Shown: positions 7,144-16,087, counted from the stretch's first letter. The stretch: 64,000 nt of DNA from Actinomycetospora sp. TBRC 11914 (GCF_012933465.1 NZ_JABBND010000012.1:62001-126000), one strand, 5' to 3'. The notes: a model not told the origin generated them from the letters alone. A program made the numbers and translations.

Positions 7144-8889
7144 CTACGATCCAGCACTATTTTCGGTCTTGCGTAGAAGTTGCAGGACAGCCCTGGCGAG
7201 CTCGCCACACTTCGTAGCGTTCTTGAACAGACTTGCTGGATAACCTGGAAAGTAGTTCTCCACAAAGTCTGATACGTGGCCGAATGTATCTGCGGTAATT
7301 GCGGGAACTCGAGAAAGTTCCGAGTCCCATGGGAGAGTCGGGTCGTCGACCTTCTCAAGGGCTATCTGACGGAACACAATGTGGAGAATGAAGCGATTGC
7401 CATGAACAGCTACCAATCGCGGACGGCCATCGAGGGCGGTACTTAGCTCTCCGAGCAGCTCCTGAACAATTCGAAGGACTTGGACGCATCTCCACACTCT
7501 CAGGTAACTAGTTCCAGGATTGAAGAGGGTCTTGTACGGAGGGCGCCCGATATCTTCCCATAGGCCACTCAACTCGCGCTTGGCTAGCACAGCGAGCGAG
7601 GTGTTTTCGGCCGCACAGGCTAATGCAATCGATGCTTCGACGACGCTGCAGCCCGACGCAGGTAAAGGCTCCTCCTCGCCGTTGCGAAACACGTAATCGA
7701 GCCCGTCGATTGCAAACTCATCACGAATACGCGACTGCTCCCTATCAAGAGAGAGGAAGTCGCGGCCACCGATGCGGTTTTGGGTGTTCGTGGCGCGAGT
7801 CACTTGCGATGCGAAGGTCGGCTCCCGCTCTTCCAGAGAGATGAACCGAACCATGACCCGTGCCTTCTCAACATCCACACCTTGATCGACAGCCTTGGCC
7901 ATCGTCCCGACAGTCTGGGCTCCGTTCACCACGCTCACGCCGATGAAGGCGAAGTTGCCGACTCTACGGTCGGCTCCCCCCGCGGGCGCCTTATCTACCT
8001 TCTGGCATAGGACTGTGATTCCGTTATTGAAGTACCAGAAGAGCTCGGGGTGATCTCCAAGCGTAGCCGCCAAGGAGGAATTCACTTCAGAGTCAGGAAG
8101 TACAACCCTGACGTTCTGTGTAAGCAATGCCTGACCATGAGCCTTGTGCCACTCTGCGACGTCTTTGGCCTTGACTTGGCCGTAGTACGCCTTTGGGGAG
8201 CCCTCCATCTGGCCCCAGTCTAGAAGCTCGACCGTCAGGTCGATCCGATCTGGCTTCTGCTCATCGATCAGAAGTTGAATAATCCTAGACTGATTGAAGT
8301 ATCGAAATGAACCCGTCTCCGTCGTGTCGTTCATTTCTGCGAGGTAGTTGGTAATAATGTCGCTGACATCAGCTGCGAGGTCAGACGTCCCAGTGTGCGC
8401 GAAAACAATATCTATCTGAGCGGTCGTATTGAGAAGTACGGTTTCGAGTTCTTTTCGTTTGGCCTGCATCTTCGAGTTAAATCGATCCCATTTGAACTGG
8501 ACGAGATCGTTAAGTCCTTCGCGGAGCTTGATCATCTCGTCCAGCCCGGCGGAACCTTTTCCTTGCGCCGACCACTTGGACTGCACTACAACGAGACGCT
8601 TCTCGTCGAGATCGATTCCTACAGCATCAATTCCGTTATCTTTGGTTCCGTCTACAACTGAATTTGCGGCCTCCGTCGAGCTACATGCAGTCATCTTCAG
8701 AACTATGAAGGCAGCGAGTGCTCGTGACTTCCGCGTGAGTTCGACTTGTGCGTCGGAGTGAGCCTCCAGGTCGCTCACGTCGATGAGCGGCCCGACGGTG
8801 TCCGAAAGCCTTCGTTCGATCTGCGTGACTTGAAGCAGTCCCAAGGCGGGTCGCATCCCCCTCGTTGCGGTGTCCGTGAGTTCGATCAC
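7144..8889 (-). CDS. AIPR-family abortive infection phage-resistance protein
   Basis: 581 residues from a GTG at 8889 whose GTGA overlaps the stop of the replication gene; an ATG 11 codons later is the alternative. The N-terminal part contains VVDGTKDNGIDAVGID followed by VVVQSKWS, a restriction-endonuclease-like segment, and the middle holds FWYFNNGITVLC and VVNGAQTVGTM, diagnostic of AIPR (PF10592) proteins. AIPR proteins occur in phage-resistance islands. The gene is A/T-rich relative to the rest of the element and, if the GTG is used, is translated with rep, so expression may follow element replication. Confidence 0.85.
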   Translation of the reverse strand: MIELTDTATRGMRPALGLLQVTQIERRLSDTVGPLIDVSDLEAHSDAQVELTRKSRALAAFIVLKMTACSSTEAANSVVDGTKDNGIDAVGIDLDEKRLVVVQSKWSAQGKGSAGLDEMIKLREGLNDLVQFKWDRFNSKMQAKRKELETVLLNTTAQIDIVFAHTGTSDLAADVSDIITNYLAEMNDTTETGSFRYFNQSRIIQLLIDEQKPDRIDLTVELLDWGQMEGSPKAYYGQVKAKDVAEWHKAHGQALLTQNVRVVLPDSEVNSSLAATLGDHPELFWYFNNGITVLCQKVDKAPAGGADRRVGNFAFIGVSVVNGAQTVGTMAKAVDQGVDVEKARVMVRFISLEEREPTFASQVTRATNTQNRIGGRDFLSLDREQSRIRDEFAIDGLDYVFRNGEEEPLPASGCSVVEASIALACAAENTSLAVLAKRELSGLWEDIGRPPYKTLFNPGTSYLRVWRCVQVLRIVQELLGELSTALDGRPRLVAVHGNRFILHIVFRQIALEKVDDPTLPWDSELSRVPAITADTFGHVSDFVENYFPGYPASLFKNATKCGELARAVLQLLRKTENSAGS

Positions 8890-10394
8890 GGTAAAGGCAC
8901 TTCGGGCGGCGCGCCAGGTGTAGACGGAAAAGTGCCCGGGGGTCCCTCGAGTGGAGCAGTGGGAGTGACGCCCAGCGCCAACCGAAGCACAAAGTTCGGT
9001 CCATCGTTGACGGCTACCCAGCCGCGATTGGCGTTGGTCATGAGGCGCACGCGGGCGCGGCTGCGTCGGTAGCGGACGCGGCCGGTGGCCTGGTTGACGC
9101 GTAGTTTCCAGGTGCGTTGGGTGCGTCGTTGGGCTTTGGCCCAGCGCCGCGCGATGCGGCCGGCGCGGATGCCGTCCTCGGGGCTGACGCGGACGGTGCG
9201 CACGGCGCGGTGGAGGTTCCAGACACCCCAGAAGCGGCCGGGGCCGGTGCCGGGCTCGGACCACTGGGGTGGGACGTCGTGCTGGTACTCCTTGGCGGCC
9301 ATGAGCCCGTGCTTGCTGAAGTAGGCCGCCACACGCCGCGGGTCGGTGGCTCGCAGGCCTTCGGCGTAGTCCAACGCGGTCCCGGCGCGGTGGTGGCGGC
9401 GGCGCTGCTCGGGGTCGGGGTGGGCGACGATCTCGGCCCACGAGCGGGACAGCCACACCGCGAACGTCTCCCCGGTGGTGCGAGCGGTGCCATGCGGCGG
9501 GGTGGCAAGCATGTGCACGTGCGGGGCGCCCCGGCGTTGGAACTCCAGCTTCCACACGCAGCGCCACTGTTCACCCCAGGCGCGGGCGTAGCGTTTCCGC
9601 AGCGCCTTCATGTGCCGCTTCAGTACGGCGCCGGTGGGAACGACTGTTAGCCAGTCGCCGGGGTAGGTAAGGGTGACCATCGCCGGGAGCCGTCCCGATG
9701 CGTAGAGCGGGGTGTAGTCCAACTCGCAGAGCCGGCGAACCATGTTCGCCCGGGACTTGCGCGACCACGACGTGATCGCAGTTCGAGGTGTCGGCGGCTC
9801 GGGCCATCCCCCGGTGGCGACGAACGCGGCCACCGAGGCGTCCACATCCTTCACCCGAGCAGCGCGGGCCCGCTCCTCGGTGCGCTCGGGGCGGGCCCAG
9901 TCCCGGCAGGCGACGGCGAAGATGCCGGGTCCGACGGTCAGCTCCCACCGCGGCCCCTCCGCGAGCTTCCCAGGCTCCTCGTGGACCGCGGGCAGCAGCG
10001 CGGCGGCCGCGTCGACCAGCTCGGGGGAGGGGAACGCCGGGGTCCACAACCCAGCGGCGGTGTCCGGAACCTCGGGTCCGGCCGGGGTCTCGTCGAGGTC
10101 AGTGGTGGTGTCGGTGGGCTGGCGGCCCGATATGGCACATAGAACAAGCCCAGGCCGGCCGCCCCCGGCGGCCGGCGGTGCGGCCGGGTCGGACGTGGCC
10201 CCGGCCTCGCCGGCGCTCCTGCCTCCGGCCCGCGCCGGCGGGCCGGCCACGCCTCCCCCGGCCGCCACAGCGGACGCACCGGTGACAGCGGGGCTGGGGG
10301 AGTAAGAGCGCCACGGGTCCGGCAACCACGACCACGACGACCGTGATGAGGACCTGGGCGTGCTCGAGGTGGACGAGCTCGGGAAGTGCGACAT
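8886..10394 (-). CDS. rep: Rolling-circle-type replication initiator (RepSA-like), start uncertain
   Basis: The last 400 or so residues are clearly a Rep domain: NMVRRLCELDYTPL, PAMVTLTYPGDW, KRHMKALRKRYARAWG, then the HUH metal motif RRGAPHVHML (encoded near 9515-9535) and a downstream AAYFSKHG stretch typical of the tyrosine helix region. AICEs replicate through such initiators. The N-terminus is unclear: the frame is open to an ATG at 10457, and the ATG at 10394 has a weak gagagg upstream, but the first 100 residues are low-complexity and overlap a better-looking membrane ORF in another frame. The 3' end overlaps the AIPR start (GTGA). Confidence 0.85.
   Translation of the reverse strand: MSHFPSSSTSSTPRSSSRSSWSWLPDPWRSYSPSPAVTGASAVAAGGGVAGPPARAGGRSAGEAGATSDPAAPPAAGGGRPGLVLCAISGRQPTDTTTDLDETPAGPEVPDTAAGLWTPAFPSPELVDAAAALLPAVHEEPGKLAEGPRWELTVGPGIFAVACRDWARPERTEERARAARVKDVDASVAAFVATGGWPEPPTPRTAITSWSRKSRANMVRRLCELDYTPLYASGRLPAMVTLTYPGDWLTVVPTGAVLKRHMKALRKRYARAWGEQWRCVWKLEFQRRGAPHVHMLATPPHGTARTTGETFAVWLSRSWAEIVAHPDPEQRRRHHRAGTALDYAEGLRATDPRRVAAYFSKHGLMAAKEYQHDVPPQWSEPGTGPGRFWGVWNLHRAVRTVRVSPEDGIRAGRIARRWAKAQRRTQRTWKLRVNQATGRVRYRRSRARVRLMTNANRGWVAVNDGPNFVLRLALGVTPTAPLEGPPGTFPSTPGAPPEVPLP
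10099..10394 (-). pseudogene. Small Spd-like membrane protein, apparently frameshifted near its 5' end
   Basis: In the frame ending at 10099 the translation gives ELVHLEHAQVLITVVVVV, then AGPVALLLPQP and a CxxC pair (RCHRCVRC): one strong membrane helix followed by a basic tail, like small spread proteins beside AICE rep genes. There is no in-frame ATG or GTG ahead of the helix. The ATG at 10394 (MSHFP) would join it perfectly if one G were added near 10380, so either a one-base deletion inactivated the gene or the base is an assembly error. It overlaps the putative rep N-terminus. Confidence 0.4.
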
Positions 10395-10524
10395 GGCGGG
10401 GCCTCTCGGAGAGGCCGTCTCGCGGGTAGCTCGTGACCGGATGCGGACGCGCGGCATCGCCGCAGGACCCGGCGGGGTCTGTGGTGGGCGCGTCAGAAGG
10501 GCCGTCGTCTCGCGGCCCTGGCGG

Positions 10525-10836
10525 TCAGAGCAGCGAGACGGCGGTGAACGGGATCAGTGAGTAGGAGGACGGCCTTCGGCGACCAGGCGCTCCGCCCTGG
10601 ACCAGGGCACCGACCTCGGGAGAGGGGGCCCAGCGGGCACGCGGGTCGGGAGTGCGGTGGTGGTCGGGACGGGGTCTCGCCCTCGCCGGCGCTTCAGGGG
10701 TCTGACGGCCCGCTCGCACCGCCGCAAGGGCCACGCTGAGCAGGAAGGTCGCGAGGGCCGACGAGGTGGCCCTTGCCCCGGCACGATCGACCCGTCCGAG
10801 GCGACCCCGCGCCGCCGAGGGAGAGACCCCGAGCAC
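10525..10836 (-). CDS. Possible small membrane protein of the element
   Basis: An open frame of 103 residues from a GTG at 10836. It contains one plausible membrane segment (SALATFLLSVALAAVRAG) followed by a Pro/Arg-rich tail ending SSYSLIPFTAVSLL. It is co-directional with the spread-like ORF and rep, which suits a small transfer or replication accessory gene. There is no convincing ribosome-binding site, and other frames are also open here, so it is tentative. Confidence 0.35.
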   Translation of the reverse strand: MLGVSPSAARGRLGRVDRAGARATSSALATFLLSVALAAVRAGRQTPEAPARARPRPDHHRTPDPRARWAPSPEVGALVQGGAPGRRRPSSYSLIPFTAVSLL

Positions 10837-11016
10837 GGACCGCGCGGGAAGAACGTGGACGGCGGGAGTCAGACCTTGTCCCGGAGAGCCAGAGGGACGA
10901 GGAGGCCTTGATGCGCCCGTTGGAGTGAAAGCATTCCTACGGAGCAGCAGCCCGGTAACGCATGGTGTCTGCCTTGCGAGACCGGCGTGAAAGTCCACGC
11001 CGAGAAGGGCACCGTC

Positions 11017-11847
11017 ATGACGCAGAACATCAATCCGCCGCAGCAGTACGGGCAGGGTTCCGCGGACGACAGCCGTGGGTGGCAGCCGAACCCAGGCGGA
11101 GCCGGTCCGCAGAGCGGTGGCTTCCAGCAGCCCTATCCGGCCGGACCGTCCGCCTACCCGGGTGGATACCAGCAGCTTCCGCCCCAGCAGGCGCCGTACG
11201 GTTACGTCCCGCCGGCGGGGGGCTACTTCCCGCCGCCCGCCCAACCCACCAACGGGATGGCCACGGCCGGCTTCGTCGTCGCACTCGTGGGCGCGGTGCT
11301 CTCCTTCATCCCGGTCGTCGGCACGGTGTCGTGGCTGCTCGCACCGGTCGGGCTCGTGCTCTCGATCCTCGGGCTGGTGAAGTCGAAGACCGCGCAGACC
11401 GGCCGGGGCAAGTCCATCGCCGGGATCGTGCTCGCCGCCGTCGCGCTGATCATGTGCTTCATCTACACCGTCGCCTTCGTCGGCGCGGTCTCCCACACCC
11501 CGGCCACCGTGCAGCAGCAGGGCACCACCGTGCAGCAGCAGAGCGCGGTCGTGCACAACGTGACCTACCAGGTCAGCACGACCAACGGATCGAACGTCGT
11601 CGTGAGCTACAGCCAGTCCCAGAACGGCAACTACGGCTCGGGCAGCGTCACCGACGTGCCCTCGCCGTGGAGCGTCAACACCCAGGTCAGCGGTTTCACC
11701 GGGCCCTCGGTCTCCGCCTCCATGGCGACGGACATCAACAACATGAACAAGTCCGACACCGTCAGCTGCACGATCATCGAGGACGGCGTGCAGGTCTCTC
11801 AGAACTCCGCGACCGGCCCGAACGCCTCGGTGACCTGCTCCAAGTGA
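11017..11847 (+). CDS. DUF4190 membrane protein with MmpS-like C-terminal domain (paralogue 1)
   Basis: 276 residues from the ATG at 11017 (gagaaggg upstream), preferred to an upstream in-frame start. A Gln/Pro/Gly/Tyr-rich cytoplasmic head (1-80) is followed by DUF4190-type membrane segments (GMATAGFVVALVGAVLSFIP and GIVLAAVALIMCFIYTVAFV). A secreted beta-sandwich-like tail ends in CTIIEDGV and VTCSK, which resembles MmpS proteins with a disulfide. It is clearly homologous to the gene at 15161. The function is unknown; a cell-envelope role is likely from topology. Confidence 0.78.
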   Translation: MTQNINPPQQYGQGSADDSRGWQPNPGGAGPQSGGFQQPYPAGPSAYPGGYQQLPPQQAPYGYVPPAGGYFPPPAQPTNGMATAGFVVALVGAVLSFIPVVGTVSWLLAPVGLVLSILGLVKSKTAQTGRGKSIAGIVLAAVALIMCFIYTVAFVGAVSHTPATVQQQGTTVQQQSAVVHNVTYQVSTTNGSNVVVSYSQSQNGNYGSGSVTDVPSPWSVNTQVSGFTGPSVSASMATDINNMNKSDTVSCTIIEDGVQVSQNSATGPNASVTCSK

Positions 11848-12085
11848 CCGTCTCGCCAAGCACCTGAGGTAGGCCTGAGCCCCGAGCGTCCGTGAGGCTC
11901 GGTGACCTCCGGTGCGCGGAACGCGGAACCACCACGGAACAGATCGGCGCGCGCACCCGTCGTCGGGACCTGTTTCCGCTGCTCGGAGCGCTACAGACCA
12001 TGATCGTTCGAGGTCCTGCGCAAGGACCTCCGCGCCCGCGAGAACGCGCCCGCATAGGACCTCCGGCCCGCCGTCGCCCGTCCCC

Positions 12086-13306
12086 TCACGTCGACAGGGC
12101 GCCGGCCCGGGCGAGGAGGTGGCGACGCTCCGGGCCGCTCGCGGTCCGCCGCGCGGCGAGCAGGTACTGCTCGCGGGCGGCCTCGAGGTCCCCGGCGCGC
12201 TCGAGCAGGTGGGCGCGGACAGCGGGCAGCCGGTGCTGCTCGGCGAGGGGGCCGTCGTCGAGCTCCTCGAGCAGGCGCAGCCCCGCCGCGGGACCGGCGG
12301 TCATCGCGACCGCGACGGCGCGGTTCAAGGTCACGACCGGATTCGGCGCGACGTGGTCGAGGACGGCGTACAGCGTCGCGATCTGCGGCCAGTCGGTGCT
12401 CTCGGTGTCGGGGGCCTCGTCGTGCAGCGCCGCGATCGCCGCCTGCAGCTGGTAGGGCCCCAGCGGAGGCCGGGCCCACGCCGCCTCCGCGAGCGCGACG
12501 CCCTCGGCGATCAGACCGTGGTTCCATCGGGCGCGGTTCTGCTCGGCGAGCGGGATCAGGTCGCCGCCCGCTGTGGTGCGGGCCGGGCGACGCGCGTCGG
12601 TCAACAGCATCAGGGCCAGCAGGCCCGTGACCTCGCCGTCGTCGGGCAGCAGCCCGTGCAGCATCCGGGTCAGCCGCAGCGCCTCGGCCGCCAGGTCCGG
12701 GCGCACGAGGTGGTCCCCCGACGTCGCGGTGTATCCCTCGTTGAAGATCAGGTAGAGCACGTGGAGGACCACCGCGAGGCGCGCGGACCGCTCCGGCTCC
12801 GGCGGGAGCTCGAAGCGGGCGCCCGCGGCACGGATCTGCTGCTTCGCGCGGCTGATCCGGGGGCCCATCGTCGCCTCGGGCACCAGGAACGCGGCCGCGA
12901 TCTCCGCGGTGGTCAGGCCACCGACCGCCCGCAACGTCAGGGCCACCTGCGAGGCCGGGGTCACCGCCGGGTGACAGCACAGGAACAGCAGCGTCAGGCT
13001 GTCGTCGACGCCCGAGGCCTGCTCCGGTGCCGGCGCCCGCACCGCCATCCCGGCCAGGGCCGCCGCGGTCTCCTCCCGCCGGCGGCGGGCCGTCTCGCTG
13101 CGCACCTCGTCGACCACCCGGCGGGACGCGACGGTGGTCAGCCAGGCCCGCGGGTTGTCCGGCACACCGTCGGAGGCCCACTGCTCGGACGCCGCGAGCA
13201 GGGCCTCCTGCACCGCGTCCTCGCAGGCGTCGAACTGCCCGTGGCGGCGGACGAGCGCGCCGAGGACCTGGGGCGCGAGCGCGCGCACCAGGTCCTCGAC
13301 CCGCAT
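12086..13306 (-). CDS. ECF42-type RNA polymerase sigma factor with DUF6596 extension
   Basis: 406 residues. Sigma-70 region 2 (ALVRRHGQFDACEDAVQEAL, WLTTVASRRVVDEVRSE) and region 4 (GLTTAEIAAAFLVPEATM) lead into a long helical C-terminus (LYLIFNEGYTATSG, then TPR-like repeats) typical of DUF6596 sigma factors. ECF42 sigmas lack a classical anti-sigma factor and neighbour DGPF/YCII proteins, as here. The start ATG is preceded by ggaggag. The conserved C-terminal extension is thought to be needed for activity in this group. Confidence 0.9.
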   Translation of the reverse strand: MRVEDLVRALAPQVLGALVRRHGQFDACEDAVQEALLAASEQWASDGVPDNPRAWLTTVASRRVVDEVRSETARRRREETAAALAGMAVRAPAPEQASGVDDSLTLLFLCCHPAVTPASQVALTLRAVGGLTTAEIAAAFLVPEATMGPRISRAKQQIRAAGARFELPPEPERSARLAVVLHVLYLIFNEGYTATSGDHLVRPDLAAEALRLTRMLHGLLPDDGEVTGLLALMLLTDARRPARTTAGGDLIPLAEQNRARWNHGLIAEGVALAEAAWARPPLGPYQLQAAIAALHDEAPDTESTDWPQIATLYAVLDHVAPNPVVTLNRAVAVAMTAGPAAGLRLLEELDDGPLAEQHRLPAVRAHLLERAGDLEAAREQYLLAARRTASGPERRHLLARAGALST

Positions 13307-13340
13307 CGTCGTGCCTCCTCCTCCGGTGTCCGGTCGCCGG

Positions 13341-13709
13341 CTACATCTCCAGGCCGGCCTCGAACATGATCGGCCGCACCTCGACCCCGAGCTGGTCGAT
13401 GCTCGCGTCCGGGATCTGCCCGGCCAGCTCCAGTGCCCGGTCGCGGTCGGCGACGTCGACGAGGTAGTAGCCGCCGAGGAACTCCTTGGCCTCGAGGTAC
13501 GGCCCGTCGGTGACCACCGGCACGCCGTTGCGGACCCGCACGACGGCGCTCTGCGACGGGTCGGCGAGGGCCTGCGTGACGACGAGCTCACCGGAGGACT
13601 GGGTGGCCGCGATGAACGCCGCATGGCCGTCCATCAGCTTCTGCTGCTCGTCCGGGCCGAGCGCCTCGAGAACCGCGGGGTTGTTGTGCAGTACCAGCAG
13701 GAACTTCAC
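13341..13709 (-). CDS. YCII/DGPF-domain protein, ECF42 partner
   Basis: 122 residues from a GTG with aaggag upstream. It has the YCII-related ferredoxin-like fold with the TDGPYLEAKEFLGGYYLVDV box that defines DGPF proteins. Genes of this family sit beside ECF42 sigma genes and are usual members of their regulon; it lies 34 bp upstream of the sigma gene on the same strand. The catalytic role is unknown. Confidence 0.88.
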   Translation of the reverse strand: MKFLLVLHNNPAVLEALGPDEQQKLMDGHAAFIAATQSSGELVVTQALADPSQSAVVRVRNGVPVVTDGPYLEAKEFLGGYYLVDVADRDRALELAGQIPDASIDQLGVEVRPIMFEAGLEM

Positions 13710-13953
13710 GGGGGTCTCCTTCGGGTCGACGGCCCTGCGGTGGGCCGGTGTCGAGGAGTCGGAGCCGACCCGGCCGTCTTGACGTCGGGCGGGAGACACC
13801 CGCCCCCGGATCGGCCCCGGTCTCCCGGTGACCACGCTCGCGAGAGCACACCAGGAGGACGTCGGCATGACCAGCCGTGGACCGGCGGCCCACCACGGCG
13901 CGCTCCGGGGGCCTAGTGTTGAAGCGGCAAGCGATGCCGAGGGAAGGTTCGCC

Positions 13954-14496
13954 ATGAAGCTCCGGACCAAGGGCCGCCACATCCCTGCCCGCCTCGCGAC
14001 CGGGGCGTTCATCCTCAACTCCGGGATCGAGAAGTCCCGGGGCGACCAGCAGACCGCCGAGGCCCTCCACGGGATGGCCAGCGGCACCTACCCGTTCCTG
14101 GGGAAGCTGCAGGCCACGCAGTTCCTCAAGGCGCTGTCGACCACCGAGATCGTGCTCGGTGCCGCGCTGCTGGTGCCGTTCGTGCCCACGGTGGTGGCCG
14201 GCGCGGGGCTCGCGGCATTCTCGGGCGGGCTCCTCGGCCTGTACCTCCGGACGCCCGGCCTGCGCCAGGACGGCAGCCTCCGTCCCTCCCCGCAGGGCGT
14301 GCCGGTCGCCAAGGACGTGTGGATGCTCGGCATCGCGGCCGGCTTCCTCGTCGACGAGATCGTCTCCGGGAAGGACCAGCCGGCCACGCGGACGGTCGTG
14401 ATCTACGACGGTTCCGAGGACGAGCCCGACGTGGCCGACCTCGCCGACGACGCTGCCCGGAACCGGTTCGTGATCGTGAGCGGCCCCGAGGCCTGA
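13954..14496 (+). CDS. DoxX-like membrane protein
   Basis: 180 residues, ATG at 13954 with gggaagg upstream. About four hydrophobic stretches (ARLATGAFILNSGIEK; TEIVLGAALLVPFVPTVVAG; GLAAFSGGLLGLYLR; VWMLGIAAGFLVDEI) match the DoxX/DUF4267-like four-helix arrangement. The C-terminal 40 residues are acidic. Divergent from the YCII gene; regulation by the ECF sigma factor is possible but not shown. Confidence 0.65.
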   Translation: MKLRTKGRHIPARLATGAFILNSGIEKSRGDQQTAEALHGMASGTYPFLGKLQATQFLKALSTTEIVLGAALLVPFVPTVVAGAGLAAFSGGLLGLYLRTPGLRQDGSLRPSPQGVPVAKDVWMLGIAAGFLVDEIVSGKDQPATRTVVIYDGSEDEPDVADLADDAARNRFVIVSGPEA

Positions 14497-14559
14497 GGGG
14501 CGACCGGGCTCGCCGTCGACGCCCGGGGCGGTCTTGACACCCCGGGAAGGCTCGGACAC

Positions 14560-14991
14560 GTGAGCGCGGACGAGGCAGCCGGTCCCCGGGTGATCCCCTA
14601 CGCCGGGGACACGATCCGGGTCCTCGGCGAGAGCGAGGGCATCGCGTTCTGCGAGCTGACGGTGCCGCCGCACTTCGCCGGGCCGCCCCCGCACATCCAC
14701 CACGGGTTCGACGAGGCGCTGTACGTGCTCAGCGGGGCCCTCACGATGGTCAAGGACCGCGCGGACCCCGAGCCGGTGCCGGTCGGCGGGCTCATCCTCG
14801 CTCCCCGCGGCGTCCGGCACACCTTCGCCAACCCGCACGACGAGCCGGCGCGCGTCGTCGGGGTCTGGAGCCCCGCGAGCGCGCTGGAGTTCATGGCCGA
14901 GATCGGTGCGGCGCTGCCCGCCTCCGGACCGCCCGACCCGGAACGCCTCGCCGCGATCTACCGCCGCCACGACGGCGAGATCGTGCCCTGA
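14560..14991 (+). CDS. Single-domain cupin protein
   Basis: 143 residues from GTG. Cupin motif 1 is PPPHIHHGFDEALYVLSG (two His and a Glu) and motif 2 is PRGVRHTFANP, so the metal site looks intact. The family includes dioxygenases, isomerases and binding proteins, so no reaction can be assigned. A ttgaca hexamer at 14534-14539 lies close to the start and may be part of its promoter. Confidence 0.8.
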   Translation: MSADEAAGPRVIPYAGDTIRVLGESEGIAFCELTVPPHFAGPPPHIHHGFDEALYVLSGALTMVKDRADPEPVPVGGLILAPRGVRHTFANPHDEPARVVGVWSPASALEFMAEIGAALPASGPPDPERLAAIYRRHDGEIVP

Positions 14992-15160
14992 CGGGACCGG
15001 ACACCGAGCGGGCGCAGGTGGACGACGGCCCGCCTTCCCGAGCCCCTCCGTGTCGCTCGGAAGGGTGACAGCGGGGTGCCCCCCGGCGCGGCGCGTAACG
15101 ACGGCGAGCCCTCCCGCGAGATCGGGATGACATCAGTACGAGATCGGGGGCTCACGGGAA

Positions 15161-16036
15161 ATGACGCAGCACATCGATCAGCCGCGGCACCGTCGGATCG
15201 AGACCGACGAGTACCGGGACTTCTCCGGGAACGGTTTCGGTCGGCCGATGACGAATGGTCAGGGAACGCCGCCCGCCGGGCTCGGGCGTCCCCAGCACCA
15301 CGGCGTCCCGCAGTTCGCGCCGACCTTCCAGAATTTCGGCGCCCCGCAGCAGCACCAGTCCCCGCAGTACGGCATCCCGCAGCAGTTCGCGCCGACCTGG
15401 TCGCAGTACCCCGTCGCGCCGCAGCAGCCGCACATCCCCGCGCAGCGCTCGCACCCGACGCCGCCGCAGTCGAACGGGCTCGCGACCGCCGGCCTCGTCG
15501 TCGCGATCATCGGCGCGGTCTTCTCCTTCATCCCGCTCGTCGGGACGGTGGCCTGGGTGCTCGCGCCCATCGGGCTGGTGCTCTCGGTGGTCGGGCTGGT
15601 CAAGTCGCGGAGCGCCCGGAGCGGCCGCGGCAAGTCGGTCGCCGGCATCATGCTCAGCGTGATCGCGCTGATCATGTGTGTCCTCTGGACCACCGCCTTC
15701 GTCGCGAGCGCCGGCAACGTCTCGGCGCAGGCAGCGACCGTGCACCAGGTGACCTACAAGGTCACCACCAGCAAGGGCTCGAAGATCACGGCCACCTACA
15801 GCCAGTCGCGGAACGACCAGATCGCCCAGGCGACGGTGTCCGGCGAGGCGTCGCCGTGGAGCGCGGACGCCCAGGTCTCGGGGCTCATCGGGCCGACCGT
15901 GACCGCGTCGATCAGCCCCGACCTCACGCACGTGAACAAGAAGGACACGATCTCCTGCACGATCATCGAGGACGGCGTCCAGGTGGCCCAGAACTCGGCC
16001 ACCGGCACCGACGCGATGGTCACCTGCACCAAGTAG
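15161..16036 (+). CDS. DUF4190 membrane protein with MmpS-like C-terminal domain (paralogue 2)
   Basis: 291 residues, ATG at 15161. Same architecture as the protein at 11017: a Gln/Pro-rich head, membrane segments beginning GLATAGLVVAIIGAVFSFIP and continuing through GIMLSVIALIMCVLWTTAFV, and a secreted tail with CTIIEDGV and VTCTK. The two align through the membrane and C-terminal parts, and differ in the low-complexity head. A duplication flanking the ECF42 cluster is inferred. Confidence 0.78.
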   Translation: MTQHIDQPRHRRIETDEYRDFSGNGFGRPMTNGQGTPPAGLGRPQHHGVPQFAPTFQNFGAPQQHQSPQYGIPQQFAPTWSQYPVAPQQPHIPAQRSHPTPPQSNGLATAGLVVAIIGAVFSFIPLVGTVAWVLAPIGLVLSVVGLVKSRSARSGRGKSVAGIMLSVIALIMCVLWTTAFVASAGNVSAQAATVHQVTYKVTTSKGSKITATYSQSRNDQIAQATVSGEASPWSADAQVSGLIGPTVTASISPDLTHVNKKDTISCTIIEDGVQVAQNSATGTDAMVTCTK

Positions 16037-16048
16037 CGATCCCGCGGG

Positions 16049-16087
16049 ACGACACCCCGGCAGCCCCCGTGGCCGCCGGGGTGTCGT
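16049..16087 (+). terminator. Hairpin after the second DUF4190/MmpS-like gene
   Basis: Arms 16049-16061 and 16075-16087 are a perfect 13-bp G+C-rich inverted repeat twelve bases after the stop codon. There is no U-tract, as is common for actinobacterial terminators. Confidence 0.6.

Noticed and set aside
7144-9567. Single 807-residue protein joining rep-region DNA to the AIPR frame
   Set aside because: The part above 8889 is an out-of-frame reading of rep with Arg/Pro-rich composition; the GTGA overlap gives a better start.
10395-11016. tRNA gene or tRNA 3' fragment as attR
   Set aside because: No T-loop consensus or acceptor pairing could be found on either strand.
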